Below, one piece after another: positions 1 through 8,779 of a stretch of 64,000 nt of DNA. Source of the stretch: Vibrio orientalis CIP 102891 = ATCC 33934 (GTDB taxonomy: Bacteria; Pseudomonadota; Gammaproteobacteria; Enterobacterales; Vibrionaceae). Under the pieces are notes generated by a model. The model saw nothing but the letters and a program-made list of their open reading frames with translations. It had not been told where the DNA came from and did not search any database. The DNA lies in the NCBI RefSeq assembly GCF_000176235.1, contig NZ_ACZV01000002.1:124001-188000 (forward strand). Reading direction: 5' to 3'. The number at the start of each line of letters is the position of its first letter. The first letter of the stretch is position 1. The position numbers and the translations under genes were made by a program.

Positions 1-1
1 G

Positions 2-745
2 CCAAAACTTTCTGATGTTATTGAACAAGAATTAGAAAGGCTGATTGTGGAAGGAACATTGTCTCCGGGGCAGCAGTTGCCACCAGAGCGTGAGCTGGCA
101 AAGCAGTTCGATGTATCCCGTCCATCAATCCGTGAGGCAATACAACGCCTTGAAGCTAAACGTCTTCTTACTCGTCGTCAGGGCGGCGGCACATTCGTTA
201 GCGAGAACATCTGGACCAGTTTTTCAGATCCTCTGCTAAATTTATTGTCTAGTCACTCTGAGACACAACTGGATTTACTGGAAACGCGTCATGCGATGGA
301 AGGTATTTCTGCTTATTTTGCAGCGGTTCGTGGTACCGACGAAGACTTTGAGCGAATTCAGGCTTGCCTGAAAAATATCAGCGAAGAACAGACGAAGAAG
401 AATGTTGAAGCAGAAGCCGCTGCCGTTATGCAGTTTCTGATTGCTTTAACCGAAGCCGCTCACAATGTCGTGCTTTTGCATATTGTTCGCAGTCTGGCTC
501 CTTTGCTTGAGCAAAATGTCTTACAGAATTTAAAGCTCTTACATCGCCGCGATGAAGTGGTCGAAAAAGTAAGTAAACATCGAGCTAATATTGTGGATGC
601 GATCGTTTCTGGTCAGCCTGAAAAGGCACGTGAAATGTGTCACTCACACTTAGCTTATATCGAAGAAACATTGTTGGATTTGACTCGTGAAGAGTCGCGC
701 AGAGAGCGCTCTTTGCGTCGAATTCAGCAAGGTAACGATTCTTAG
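2..745 (+). CDS. pdhR: Pyruvate dehydrogenase complex repressor PdhR (5' end cut off by window)
   Basis: GntR-family (FadR subfamily) transcription factor that represses the pdhR-aceE-aceF-lpd genes and is released by pyruvate. The reading frame is open from base 2 to the stop at 745 (247 residues); E. coli PdhR has 254, so about eight N-terminal residues lie outside the window. The GTG at 47 is internal: the residues before it ([15 protein letters not shown]) match the PdhR N-terminus. The winged-helix domain is seen in [11 protein letters not shown] and [12 protein letters not shown] with the wing RRQGGGTFV; the all-helical FCD effector domain follows, and the tail [11 protein letters not shown] is typical. 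aceE starts 50 bp downstream with no terminator between, so the genes are probably co-transcribed. The PdhR operator would lie left of the window. Confidence 0.96.
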   Translation, partial: PKLSDVIEQELERLIVEGTLSPGQQLPPERELAKQFDVSRPSIREAIQRLEAKRLLTRRQGGGTFVSENIWTSFSDPLLNLLSSHSETQLDLLETRHAMEGISAYFAAVRGTDEDFERIQACLKNISEEQTKKNVEAEAAAVMQFLIALTEAAHNVVLLHIVRSLAPLLEQNVLQNLKLLHRRDEVVEKVSKHRANIVDAIVSGQPEKAREMCHSHLAYIEETLLDLTREESRRERSLRRIQQGNDS

Positions 746-795
746 TGAAGCGTTACTTAAATAACTAGATCCAACCAACAGAAGGATAGATCGCC

Positions 796-3459
796 ATGTC
801 TGACATGAAGCATGACGTAGACGCACTGGAAACTCAAGATTGGCTAGAAGCTCTTGAGTCAGTTGTACGTGAAGAAGGTGTAGAACGTGCACAGTTTCTA
901 CTAGAAACCGTTCTAGAAAAAGCACGTCTAGACGGCGTTGATATGCCAACTGGTATCAACACCAACTACATCAACACGATTCCGGCAGCACAAGAGCCAG
1001 CATACCCAGGTGATGTGACTCTTGAACGTCGTATTCGCTCAATCATTCGCTGGAACGCAATCATGATCGTATTGCGTGCTTCTAAGAAAGACCTAGACCT
1101 TGGTGGTCACATGGCTTCTTACCAGTCGGCAGCAGCGTTCTATGAAGTTTGTTTCAACCATTTCTTCCGTGCTCCAAATGAGACGGACGGTGGCGATCTA
1201 GTTTACTACCAAGGTCATATTTCACCAGGTATCTACTCTCGTGCATTCGTTGAAGGCCGTCTAACTGAAGAGCAGCTAGACAACTTCCGTCAAGAAGTAG
1301 ACGGTAAAGGTGTTCCTTCATACCCGCACCCTAAACTGATGCCTGAGTTCTGGCAATTCCCAACAGTATCTATGGGTCTTGGTCCAATCTCTGCGATTTA
1401 CCAAGCGCGTTTCCTTAAGTACCTAAATGGCCGTGGCCTTAAAGATACTTCTGCTCAACGTGTATACGCTTTCCTAGGCGACGGTGAGATGGATGAGCCA
1501 GAATCACGTGGTGCGATTTCTTTCGCTGCGCGTGAGAAGCTAGACAACCTATGTTTCCTAATCAACTGTAACCTACAGCGCCTAGATGGTCCTGTAATGG
1601 GTAACGGTAAGATCATTCAAGAACTTGAAGGTCTATTCAAAGGTGCAGGTTGGAACGTAGTTAAAGTTATCTGGGGTAACAACTGGGATGCACTACTAGC
1701 TAAAGATACAACGGGTAAGCTACTACAGCTTATGAACGAAACGATCGATGGCGACTACCAAACATTCAAATCTAAAGATGGCGCATACGTACGTGAGCAC
1801 TTCTTTGGTAAGTACCCAGAAACAGCTGCACTAGTTGCAGACATGACTGACGACCAAATCTTCGAATTGAAGCGTGGTGGTCACGATTCTTCTAAACTGT
1901 TTGCTGCGTTTAACAATGCAAAAGAAACTGGCGGTAAGCCAACAGTAATCCTAGCTAAGACTGTTAAAGGTTACGGCATGGGTGAAGCGGCAGAAGGTAA
2001 GAACATCGCTCACGGTGTTAAGAAGATGGACATGACTCACGTACAATACCTACGTGATCGTCTAGGTCTACAAGACATTCTTTCTGATGAGAAAGTGTCT
2101 GAACTTCCTTACCTAAAACTGGAAGAAGGTTCTGCTGAGTACGAATACCTGCACGCTCGTCGTAAAGCATTGAAAGGTTACACGCCACAGCGTCTACCTA
2201 ACTTCACGCAAGAATTCAAAGTACCAGAACTAGAAGAGTTTGCTCCTCTACTGGGTGCTCAGAAGCGTGAAATTTCAACGACTATGGCTTACGTTCGTAC
2301 GTTGAACATCCTGCTGAAAGACAAGAACATCGGTAAGAACATCGTTCCTATCATCTGTGATGAAGCTCGTACGTTCGGTATGGAAGGTCTATTCCGTCAA
2401 GTGGGTATCTACAACCCAGACGGTCAAGAATACACACCTGAAGATAAAGGCATCGTTTCTTACTACAAAGAAGCAACATCAGGCCAAGTTCTTCAAGAAG
2501 GTATCAACGAACTAGGTTCAATGGCATCTTGGGTTGCTGCTGCTACTTCTTACAGCACAAACGATCTGCCAATGATCCCGTTCTACATCTACTACTCAAT
2601 GTTCGGTTTCCAACGTATTGGTGATATGGCATGGCTAGCAGGTGACCAACAAGCTCGTGGCTTCCTACTAGGTGCTACAGCAGGTCGTACAACACTAAAC
2701 GGTGAAGGTCTACAGCACGAAGATGGTCACTCGCACATTCAAGCGAACACTATCCCGAACTGTATCTCTTACGACCCAACATTCGCTTACGAGCTAGCAG
2801 TAATCATGCAAGATGGTATCCGTCGTATGTACGGTCCTGAGCAAGAAAACATTTACTACTACCTAACAGTAATGAATGAAAACTACGCAATGCCAGCAAT
2901 GCCTGAAGGCGCTGAAGAAGGCATCCGTAAAGGTATCTACAAGCTTGAGTCTCACGAAGGTGCTAAGGGTAAAGTTCAGCTAATGAGCTCTGGTACCATC
3001 ATGAACGAAGTGCGTAAAGCAGCGACTATCCTAAGTGAAGAGTACGGCGTAGCATCTGACGTGTTCTCTGTAACTTCATTCAACGAGCTAACTCGTGATG
3101 GTCAAAATGCAGAGCGCTACAACATGCTTCACCCAGAAGCAGAAGCGAAAGTACCGTACATCACGACTGTTCTTGGTAACGAACCAGCAATCGCTGCGAC
3201 GGATTACATGAAGAACTACGCTGAGCAAGTTCGTGCATTTATGCCGACTGAGTCTTACAAAGTACTTGGTACGGATGGCTTCGGTCGTTCTGACAGCCGT
3301 GAAAACCTACGTCGTCACTTCGAAGTTAACGCGGGCTACGTAGTAGTTGCAGCACTAACTGAACTAGCGAAACGTGGTGATGTTGAGAAATCTGTTGTTG
3401 CTGAAGCAATTGCTAAATTCAACATCGACACTGAAAAAACAAACCCACTTTACGCTTAA
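796..3459 (+). CDS. aceE: Pyruvate dehydrogenase E1 component, homodimeric type
   Basis: Thiamine-diphosphate-dependent E1 subunit that decarboxylates pyruvate and acetylates the lipoyl arm of AceF in the cytoplasmic PDH complex. It has 887 residues, the same size as the E. coli protein. The ThDP/Mg motif begins at G228-D229-G230 (GDGEMDEPES) and ends about 30 residues later in NCNLQRLDGP. The C-terminal transketolase-like domains are intact (QHEDGHSH, TDGFGRSDSRENLRRHFEV). The ATG at 796 follows the ribosome-binding site GAAGGA. Codon use is strongly biased (CTA, GGT, CGT), as expected of a highly expressed gene. It sits between pdhR and aceF (30-bp gap) in the usual operon. Confidence 0.98.
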   Translation: MSDMKHDVDALETQDWLEALESVVREEGVERAQFLLETVLEKARLDGVDMPTGINTNYINTIPAAQEPAYPGDVTLERRIRSIIRWNAIMIVLRASKKDLDLGGHMASYQSAAAFYEVCFNHFFRAPNETDGGDLVYYQGHISPGIYSRAFVEGRLTEEQLDNFRQEVDGKGVPSYPHPKLMPEFWQFPTVSMGLGPISAIYQARFLKYLNGRGLKDTSAQRVYAFLGDGEMDEPESRGAISFAAREKLDNLCFLINCNLQRLDGPVMGNGKIIQELEGLFKGAGWNVVKVIWGNNWDALLAKDTTGKLLQLMNETIDGDYQTFKSKDGAYVREHFFGKYPETAALVADMTDDQIFELKRGGHDSSKLFAAFNNAKETGGKPTVILAKTVKGYGMGEAAEGKNIAHGVKKMDMTHVQYLRDRLGLQDILSDEKVSELPYLKLEEGSAEYEYLHARRKALKGYTPQRLPNFTQEFKVPELEEFAPLLGAQKREISTTMAYVRTLNILLKDKNIGKNIVPIICDEARTFGMEGLFRQVGIYNPDGQEYTPEDKGIVSYYKEATSGQVLQEGINELGSMASWVAAATSYSTNDLPMIPFYIYYSMFGFQRIGDMAWLAGDQQARGFLLGATAGRTTLNGEGLQHEDGHSHIQANTIPNCISYDPTFAYELAVIMQDGIRRMYGPEQENIYYYLTVMNENYAMPAMPEGAEEGIRKGIYKLESHEGAKGKVQLMSSGTIMNEVRKAATILSEEYGVASDVFSVTSFNELTRDGQNAERYNMLHPEAEAKVPYITTVLGNEPAIAATDYMKNYAEQVRAFMPTESYKVLGTDGFGRSDSRENLRRHFEVNAGYVVVAALTELAKRGDVEKSVVAEAIAKFNIDTEKTNPLYA

Positions 3460-3489
3460 TACAGCGCTTAACTAGAAGGTAAATAAGCA

Positions 3490-5394
3490 ATGGCAATCGA
3501 AATTAATGTACCTGACATCGGTGCGGATGAGGTTGAAGTTACTGAGATTCTTGTAAGCGTTGGCGACAAGGTTGAAGAAGAACAGTCTCTGATCACTGTT
3601 GAAGGCGACAAAGCTTCTATGGAAGTTCCAGCGTCTCAAGCAGGTATCGTAAAAGAAATCAAAGTTGCGGAAGGTGATTCTGTGACGACTGGTTCTCTTA
3701 TCATGATTTTCGAAGCCGAGGGTGCAGCTGATGCTGCACCTGCTCCTGCAGCAGAAGCAGCTCCAGCAGCAGCGGCTCCAGCTCCAGTAGCAGCGGCAGA
3801 GCTTAAAGAAGTTCACGTTCCTGATATCGGTGGCGACGAAGTAGAAGTTACTGAAATCATGGTTAAAGTTGGCGATACAGTAGAAGAAGAGCAATCACTT
3901 CTAACTGTAGAAGGCGACAAAGCTTCTATGGAAGTACCAGCACCATTTGCAGGTACGGTTAAAGAGATCAAGATTGCTGAAGGCGATTCAGTAACAACTG
4001 GCTCTCTTGTGATGGTATTCGAAGTAGCTGGTTCAGCTCCTGCAGCAGCTCCGGCTCCTGCGGCGGCAGCACCAGTTGCAGCGGCTCCAGCAGCATCTGC
4101 TGAGAAAGAAGTAAACGTTCCTGACATCGGCGGTGACGAAGTAGAAGTTACTGAGATCATGGTTAAAGTTGGCGATACAGTAGAAGAAGAGCAATCTCTA
4201 ATCACTGTAGAAGGCGACAAAGCTTCAATGGAAGTACCAGCACCATTCGCAGGTACGGTTAAAGAGATCAAGATTGCTGAAGGCGATTCAGTAACTACTG
4301 GCTCTCTAATCATGGTATTTGAGGTAGCAGGTGCGGCTCCAGCAGCTCCAGTTGCAGCAGCGGCTCCAGCTCAAGCGGCGGCTCCGGCAGCAGCTCCTAA
4401 AGCAGAAGCTCCAGTAGCGGCTCCAGCAGCATCAACTAGTGATTTCGAAGAGAACAACGAGTACGCACACGCGTCTCCAGTTGTTCGTCGTCTAGCTCGT
4501 GAATTTGGCGTTAACCTATCTAAGGTTAAAGGTACTGGCCGTAAGAGCCGCGTACTAAAAGAAGACGTTCAAGCTTACGTTAAAGATGCACTTAAGCGTC
4601 TTGAGTCTGGCGCAGGTGCAGCAGCATCTGGTAAAGGCGACGGCGCAGCGCTTGGCCTACTACCTTGGCCAAAAGTTGATTTCAGCAAGTTTGGTGAGAC
4701 TGAAGTTCAGAAGCTTTCTAAGATCAAGAAGATCTCAGGTGCTAACCTACACCGTAACTGGGTAATGATCCCTCACGTTACACAGTGGGACAACGCGGAT
4801 ATCACTGAGCTAGAAGCATTCCGTAAAGAGCAGAATGCTATCGAAGCGAAGAAAGATACTGGTATGAAGATCACGCCACTAGTGTTCATCATGAAAGCGG
4901 TTGCGAAAGCACTAGAAGCGTTCCCAGCGTTTAACTCTTCTCTATCGGAAGATGGCGAAAGCATCATTCTTAAGAAGTACGTAAACGTAGGTATTGCTGT
5001 TGATACGCCAAACGGTCTCGTTGTTCCTGTCTTCAAAGACGTGAACAAGAAAGGCATCTACGAGCTATCTGAAGAGCTAATGGCGATTTCTAAGAAAGCA
5101 CGTGCTGGTAAGCTGACGGCAGCTGACATGCAAGGCGGTTGTTTCACAATCTCAAGCCTTGGTGGCATCGGCGGTACTGCGTTTACGCCAATCGTAAACG
5201 CGCCAGAAGTAGGTATCCTAGGTGTATCTAAGTCTGAAATGAAGCCAGTGTGGAACGGCAAAGAGTTCGAACCACGCCTACAGCTTCCACTATCGCTATC
5301 ATACGACCACCGTGTGATCGATGGTGCAGAAGGTGCACGCTTTATCACTTTCCTAAACGGTGCACTATCTGACATTCGTCGTTTAGTACTGTAA
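3490..5394 (+). CDS. aceF: Pyruvate dehydrogenase E2, dihydrolipoyl acetyltransferase with three lipoyl domains
   Basis: Core E2 subunit that passes the acetyl group from E1 to CoA. It has 634 residues (E. coli 630). Three N-terminal lipoyl domains each carry the lipoylation motif GDKASMEVP, with the first lipoyl lysine at K41. They are joined by Ala/Pro-rich flexible linkers. A peripheral-subunit-binding domain follows ([17 protein letters not shown]...GRKSRV, about residues 323-362). The catalytic acetyltransferase domain has the DHRxxDG motif with H607. Lipoyl domains 2 and 3 are almost identical in DNA (see findings). A terminator-like hairpin follows directly, so lpdA probably also has its own promoter. 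Confidence 0.98.
   Translation: MAIEINVPDIGADEVEVTEILVSVGDKVEEEQSLITVEGDKASMEVPASQAGIVKEIKVAEGDSVTTGSLIMIFEAEGAADAAPAPAAEAAPAAAAPAPVAAAELKEVHVPDIGGDEVEVTEIMVKVGDTVEEEQSLLTVEGDKASMEVPAPFAGTVKEIKIAEGDSVTTGSLVMVFEVAGSAPAAAPAPAAAAPVAAAPAASAEKEVNVPDIGGDEVEVTEIMVKVGDTVEEEQSLITVEGDKASMEVPAPFAGTVKEIKIAEGDSVTTGSLIMVFEVAGAAPAAPVAAAAPAQAAAPAAAPKAEAPVAAPAASTSDFEENNEYAHASPVVRRLAREFGVNLSKVKGTGRKSRVLKEDVQAYVKDALKRLESGAGAAASGKGDGAALGLLPWPKVDFSKFGETEVQKLSKIKKISGANLHRNWVMIPHVTQWDNADITELEAFRKEQNAIEAKKDTGMKITPLVFIMKAVAKALEAFPAFNSSLSEDGESIILKKYVNVGIAVDTPNGLVVPVFKDVNKKGIYELSEELMAISKKARAGKLTAADMQGGCFTISSLGGIGGTAFTPIVNAPEVGILGVSKSEMKPVWNGKEFEPRLQLPLSLSYDHRVIDGAEGARFITFLNGALSDIRRLVL
3817..4332 (+). repeat. Near-identical duplicated lipoyl-domain DNA inside aceF (300-bp spacing)
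   Basis: Bases 3817-4032 and 4117-4332 align with no gaps at an offset of exactly 300. By hand count there are about 17 mismatches in 216 positions, mostly at third codon positions. The first lipoyl domain (about 3490-3710) is clearly more diverged from both. This indicates recent duplication or gene conversion between domains 2 and 3. Confidence 0.9.
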
Positions 5395-5407
5395 TTGAGA
5401 AAGTAGC

Positions 5408-5441
5408 AATTAAGGTGGCTTTCGAGTCACCTTAATTCTTT
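5408..5441 (+). terminator. Hairpin after aceF, probable terminator or attenuator
   Basis: Perfect 10-bp stem AATTAAGGTG (5408-5417) / CACCTTAATT (5428-5437) around a 10-base loop, followed by a short T-rich run. It lies 14 bp after the aceF stop. It is probably partial, since lpdA follows on the same strand. Confidence 0.6.
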
Positions 5442-5457
5442 ATACAAAGAATAATTT

Positions 5458-5509
5458 TAGACAGCATTTTCAATCCTCTTTCAGAAACTGAAAGGTGAAT
5501 TGTTGTCTA
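5458..5509 (+). other. Imperfect inverted repeat in the lpdA upstream region
   Basis: TAGACA (5458-5463) pairs with TGTCTA (5504-5509), and CTTTCAG (5478-5484) with CTGAAAG (5488-5494) around a 3-base loop, with an interrupted stem between. In RNA this would be a long hairpin in the aceF-lpdA gap (5395-5636), which holds no gene. It may be an RNA element or processing site; function unknown. Confidence 0.45.
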
Positions 5510-5636
5510 GCTCACAGGCTAACTTAAAGCTACTTTCACACTGTTAACAACTCTGTAAAATGTTGACCGTTTGAAAGCCTAATAATTTAAGAACATCTAC
5601 TCAGCCTGTTAGGGATAATGACTACAAGAGGTCACA

Positions 5637-7067
5637 ATGAGCAAAGAAATTAAAGCCCAAGTTGTTGTACTTGGTTCTGGTCCTGCTGGTTACTCAGCTG
5701 CATTCCGTTGTGCAGACTTAGGTCTAGAAACAGTACTAGTTGAACGTTACAGCACTCTTGGTGGTGTATGTCTAAACGTTGGTTGTATTCCATCTAAAGC
5801 ACTTCTTCACGTGTCTAAAGTAATTGAAGAAGCAAAAGCTATGGCTGATCACGGTGTCGTGTTTGGCGAACCACAAACAGACATCAACAAGATCCGTATC
5901 TGGAAAGAGAAAGTTGTTAACCAACTGACTGGTGGTCTTGGCGGTATGGCTAAGATGCGTAACGTTACAGTGGTTAACGGTTACGGTAAATTCACTGGCC
6001 CTAACTCTATCCTTGTAGAAGGTGAAGGCGAATCGACAACTATCAACTTCGATAACGCGATCGTTGCTGCAGGTTCTCGCCCAATCAAGCTACCATTCAT
6101 CCCTCATGAAGACCCACGTATTTGGGATTCTACTGATGCGCTAGAGCTGAAAGAAGTTCCTGAAAAACTGCTTATCATGGGTGGTGGTATCATCGGTCTA
6201 GAAATGGGTACGGTTTACCACTCTCTAGGTTCTAAAGTAGAAGTTGTTGAGATGTTTGACCAGGTAATTCCTGCGGCAGACAAAGACATCGTTAAAGTCT
6301 TCACTAAGCGTATTAAAGATAAGTTCAAGCTAATGCTTGAGACTAAAGTGACAGCAGTTGAAGCGAAAGAAGACGGTATCTACGTTTCAATGGAAGGCAA
6401 GAAAGCGCCAGCAGAAGCTGAGCGTTACGATGCGGTTCTAGTTGCTATCGGTCGTGTACCAAACGGTCTACTCATCGAGGGTGAAAAAGCGGGTCTAGAA
6501 ATCGACGAGCGCGGTTTCATTAACGTTGATAAGCAGATGCGTACTAACGTTCCTCATATCTTCGCTATCGGCGACATCGTTGGTCAACCAATGCTTGCTC
6601 ACAAAGGTGTGCATGAAGGCCACGTAGCGGCAGAAGTTATTTCTGGTAAGAAGCACTACTTCGACCCTAAAGTTATTCCTTCAATTGCGTACACTGAGCC
6701 AGAAGTTGCATGGGTTGGTAAGACTGAGAAAGAAGCGAAAGCAGAAGGTATCAACTACGAAGTGGCTACTTTCCCTTGGGCGGCTTCTGGTCGTGCAATC
6801 GCATCTGACTGTGCAGACGGTATGACGAAGATGATCTTCGACAAAGATACTCACCGTGTAATTGGTGGTGCAATCGTTGGTACTAACGGTGGCGAACTAC
6901 TAGGTGAAATCGGTCTAGCAATTGAAATGGGTTGTGATGCAGAAGATATCGCACTAACTATCCATGCTCACCCAACTCTGCATGAGTCAGTGGGTCTAGC
7001 TGCTGAAGTATTTGAAGGCTCAATCACTGACCTTCCAAATAAGAAAGCTGTGAAAAAGAAGAAGTAA
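5637..7067 (+). CDS. lpdA: Dihydrolipoyl dehydrogenase (E3)
   Basis: FAD flavoprotein that reoxidises the dihydrolipoyl groups of pyruvate and 2-oxoglutarate dehydrogenases with NAD+. It has 476 residues (E. coli 474). The FAD-binding GSGPAGY is at residues 13-19, the redox-active disulfide C45-C50 in GGVCLNVGCIPSK, the NAD-binding GGGIIGLEMG near residue 180, and the catalytic H445/E450 pair in HAHPTLHES. The C-terminus is lysine-rich. ATG 5637 follows an AAGAGG ribosome-binding site. The 242-bp gap after aceF and the hairpin there suggest a separate promoter besides read-through, as in E. coli, where lpd also serves other complexes. Confidence 0.98.
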   Translation: MSKEIKAQVVVLGSGPAGYSAAFRCADLGLETVLVERYSTLGGVCLNVGCIPSKALLHVSKVIEEAKAMADHGVVFGEPQTDINKIRIWKEKVVNQLTGGLGGMAKMRNVTVVNGYGKFTGPNSILVEGEGESTTINFDNAIVAAGSRPIKLPFIPHEDPRIWDSTDALELKEVPEKLLIMGGGIIGLEMGTVYHSLGSKVEVVEMFDQVIPAADKDIVKVFTKRIKDKFKLMLETKVTAVEAKEDGIYVSMEGKKAPAEAERYDAVLVAIGRVPNGLLIEGEKAGLEIDERGFINVDKQMRTNVPHIFAIGDIVGQPMLAHKGVHEGHVAAEVISGKKHYFDPKVIPSIAYTEPEVAWVGKTEKEAKAEGINYEVATFPWAASGRAIASDCADGMTKMIFDKDTHRVIGGAIVGTNGGELLGEIGLAIEMGCDAEDIALTIHAHPTLHESVGLAAEVFEGSITDLPNKKAVKKKK

Positions 7068-7105
7068 CTCCTCTTGAAGAGCAAAAGTCTTGAAGACTGA
7101 ATAGT

Positions 7106-7137
7106 AAAAGCCGCTGAGTGATCAGCGGCTTTTTTGT
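7106..7137 (+). terminator. Rho-independent terminator after lpdA
   Basis: Stem GCCGCTG (7110-7116) / CAGCGGC (7123-7129) with a 6-base loop, preceded by A's and followed by TTTTTT. It lies about 40 bp after the lpdA stop. Confidence 0.9.
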
Positions 7138-7188
7138 TGCCGATAGAAAGTTGCGACCAACAAGCGCAGTGCTCAGTTATCAGCAAAT

Positions 7189-7217
7189 AAAAAGCCGACG
7201 TAATGACGTCGGCTTTT
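7189..7217 (-). terminator. Rho-independent terminator of the LuxR/HapR-type gene
   Basis: Stem AAAGCCGACG / CGTCGGCTTT flanked by A and T runs, about 20 bp past the minus-strand stop at 7239. It has A and T tracts on both sides, so it could also back up lpdA termination. Confidence 0.85.
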
Positions 7218-7238
7218 GGCTGTTAACTTCGCTCTGAT

Positions 7239-7853
7239 TTACTCAGCGCCCTTGTAGATACATAGCATATCTAAGTAGCTCTGTGTCAGGCGAACCACGG
7301 CTTGCTCATCTCGGACACGGTTTGCTTGTACGAACAGCGAGTAGCAGATGCCATGGAATAGTGTTGCAAGATCGGATGGATCATGGCTATCACACACTTC
7401 GCCACGCTCAATTGCCTTGATAAACATATTTTGTACCAAGAGCTGATTGGTGCGGTTGGTTGTGACAAACAAAGGCCATACTTCATCGCGGGTTGATGCA
7501 CTCCACTCAAACCACACCTTAAGCCAGTGGCAGTCTTCAACAACCAGCTTAACCATAGCGGTTGTGATGTTTGTGAGGTTATCTTTCGCGTGAAGGTCTA
7601 AGTCGATGTTGTCCGAAAGGAAGTTCGAAAATTGGCGTACAACGTAATTCAATACGTCATCGACAAGATCTTCGCGAGTAGGGAAGTAGTTAAATACCGT
7701 TGCAACGGATACCTGAGCAATCTCAGCAATGTCAGCGTGACCACCACGGCCAATGCCACGACGGGCAAACACTTCCAGTGAGATTTCCATCAGCTGTTGC
7801 TTTCGCTTTTGTGGAGATAGACGCGTACGCGGTCGTTTCTCTATAGAGTCCAT
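7239..7853 (-). CDS. luxR: LuxR/HapR/OpaR/SmcR-type quorum-sensing master regulator (TetR fold)
   Basis: Master transcription factor of Vibrio quorum sensing, controlling hundreds of genes at high cell density. The protein has 204 residues; V. harveyi LuxR has 205. The N-terminus MDSIEKRPRTRLSPQKRKQ and the TetR helix-turn-helix region (IAEIAQVSVATVFNYFPTREDLV) are near-identical to LuxR/SmcR as I remember them, and the block FEWSASTRDEVWPLFVTTNRTNQ is highly conserved in the ligand-pocket domain. The frame is open to 7970, but the ATG at 7853 is the family start and has an AAGGA ribosome-binding site. It has its own promoter (7942-7970) and terminator, and the leader carries a likely Qrr small-RNA target. 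It is unrelated to LuxI/LuxR autoinducer-binding LuxR of V. fischeri. Confidence 0.96.
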   Translation of the reverse strand: MDSIEKRPRTRLSPQKRKQQLMEISLEVFARRGIGRGGHADIAEIAQVSVATVFNYFPTREDLVDDVLNYVVRQFSNFLSDNIDLDLHAKDNLTNITTAMVKLVVEDCHWLKVWFEWSASTRDEVWPLFVTTNRTNQLLVQNMFIKAIERGEVCDSHDPSDLATLFHGICYSLFVQANRVRDEQAVVRLTQSYLDMLCIYKGAE

Positions 7854-7861
7854 AATTATTT

Positions 7862-7880
7862 CCTTGCCAAAAGAGTTGTT
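7862..7880 (-). promoter_or_regulatory. Candidate Qrr sRNA pairing site over the ribosome-binding site of the luxR-type mRNA
   Basis: The minus strand reads AACAACTCTTTTGGCAAGG just before the start codon and includes the Shine-Dalgarno. As I recall the conserved Qrr core, its reverse complement contains AACAAC, about ten bases, TTGGC, then TAGG. The leader matches this with one bulge and one mismatch. This is the known mode by which Qrr1-5 with Hfq repress luxR/hapR. Confidence 0.6.
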
Positions 7881-7941
7881 TATATTTATTGGGCTTTTCG
7901 CCCTATTTAGTATTTTATTAATTTTGCTATGACGCTTTATG

Positions 7942-7970
7942 AGTGTAATGGTGCATATAGGCAAGGTCAA
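7942..7970 (-). promoter_or_regulatory. Sigma-70 promoter of the LuxR/HapR-type gene
   Basis: On the minus strand -35 TTGACC (7970-7965), a 17-bp spacer, and -10 TACACT (7947-7942). This predicts a transcript start near 7935 and a leader of about 80 nt, with a small GGGC/GCCC hairpin at 7891-7903. Confidence 0.65.
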
Positions 7971-8054
7971 CGATTTCGGGCTATTTTGTAGGCATCTTTG
8001 TTAATATCGTGCTAATGATCAACATGCCATACTCCAAACAATTCGGTTAATTTG

Positions 8055-8071
8055 AGGCAAACGTTTTTCCT
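8055..8071 (+). promoter_or_regulatory. PurR-like palindrome upstream of hpt
   Basis: AGGCAAACGTTTTTCCT resembles the PurR operator (ANGCAANCGNTTNCNT): the left half is complete, the right half is displaced by one base. It lies about 100 bp before the hpt start. The gene-free stretch 7854-8170 otherwise holds only the luxR leader and promoter. Confidence 0.3.
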
Positions 8072-8170
8072 CTTGGCGAGCTGGTGTTAAACTACCCGCC
8101 TGCAAAATCAGACCGTATTTGAGTGGCTATAATCACCCTCAACACGACTAACGCGAAAAACGAGATTGGT

Positions 8171-8701
8171 ATGAAGCATACAGTAGAAGTGATGATTTCT
8201 GAGCAAGAAGTCAGCAAACGAGTACAAGAGCTAGGTAAACAGATTACTGAGCACTACAAAGGCAGCGAAGATCTAGTCATGGTTGGCTTGCTACGTGGTT
8301 CATTTGTATTTATGGCTGATTTGGCACGTGTGATTGATATTACTCACTGCGTTGATTTCATGACAGCATCGAGCTATGGCAATACGATGGAAAGCTCACG
8401 TGACGTGCGTATTCTCAAAGACCTAGACGATGACATTAAAGGTAAAGACGTTCTACTTGTTGAAGACATTATCGACACGGGTAACACACTAAATAAAGTA
8501 AAAGAGATCCTTTCTCTACGTGAGCCAAAGTCTATTGAGATCTGTACACTACTTGATAAGCCTTCTCGCCGTGAAGTTGATGTTGATGTTAAGTGGATTG
8601 GTTTTGAGATCCCTGACGAGTTCGTCGTGGGTGTGGGTATCGACTATGCTCAGAAATACCGTCACTTACCGTACATTGGTAAGGTTGTACCTCAAGAGTA
8701 A
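8171..8701 (+). CDS. hpt: Hypoxanthine phosphoribosyltransferase
   Basis: Purine-salvage enzyme that joins hypoxanthine (and guanine) to PRPP to give IMP (GMP). It has 176 residues with the start at ATG 8171 ([14 protein letters not shown]), which matches the V. cholerae and E. coli N-termini. The frame runs upstream to a GTG at 8123, but that extension does not belong to the family. The PRPP loop [11 protein letters not shown] is intact, as are [12 protein letters not shown] and the C-terminal [12 protein letters not shown]. It is monocistronic between a PurR-like site and a strong terminator. The neighbouring carbonic anhydrase is convergent, an arrangement also seen in E. coli (hpt-can). 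Confidence 0.96.
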   Translation: MKHTVEVMISEQEVSKRVQELGKQITEHYKGSEDLVMVGLLRGSFVFMADLARVIDITHCVDFMTASSYGNTMESSRDVRILKDLDDDIKGKDVLLVEDIIDTGNTLNKVKEILSLREPKSIEICTLLDKPSRREVDVDVKWIGFEIPDEFVVGVGIDYAQKYRHLPYIGKVVPQE

Positions 8702-8725
8702 TCACACTCAGGTCCTAGAATAAAC

Positions 8726-8756
8726 AAACGCCCGCTAACTTAGCGGGCGTTTTTGT
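8726..8756. terminator. Bidirectional terminator between hpt and can
   Basis: Stem ACGCCCGCT / AGCGGGCGT with a 5-base loop, A's on the left and TTTTTG on the right, between two convergent genes. Confidence 0.9.
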
Positions 8757-8779
8757 TTGGACAGGTTAGAGATGTTAGC

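Noticed and set aside
3813..4313. 166-residue antisense open frame in aceF with internal repeats
   Set aside because: It is the mirror of the duplicated lipoyl domains and Ala/Pro linkers; its repeats come from the coding strand and there is no ribosome-binding site or family match.
5551..5567. ArcA-like GTTAA/TGTTGA half sites and a TTGACC -35 before lpdA
   Set aside because: E. coli lpd is ArcA-controlled, but the repeats here are too weak and no -10 box sits at the right spacing.
7854..7970. 39-codon N-terminal extension of the LuxR-type gene
   Set aside because: It covers the predicted leader and promoter, and the family start MDSI with a ribosome-binding site is at 7853.
8123..8170. 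GTG start extending hpt by 16 codons
   Set aside because: The extension is not in known Hpt proteins; ATG 8171 gives the conserved N-terminus.
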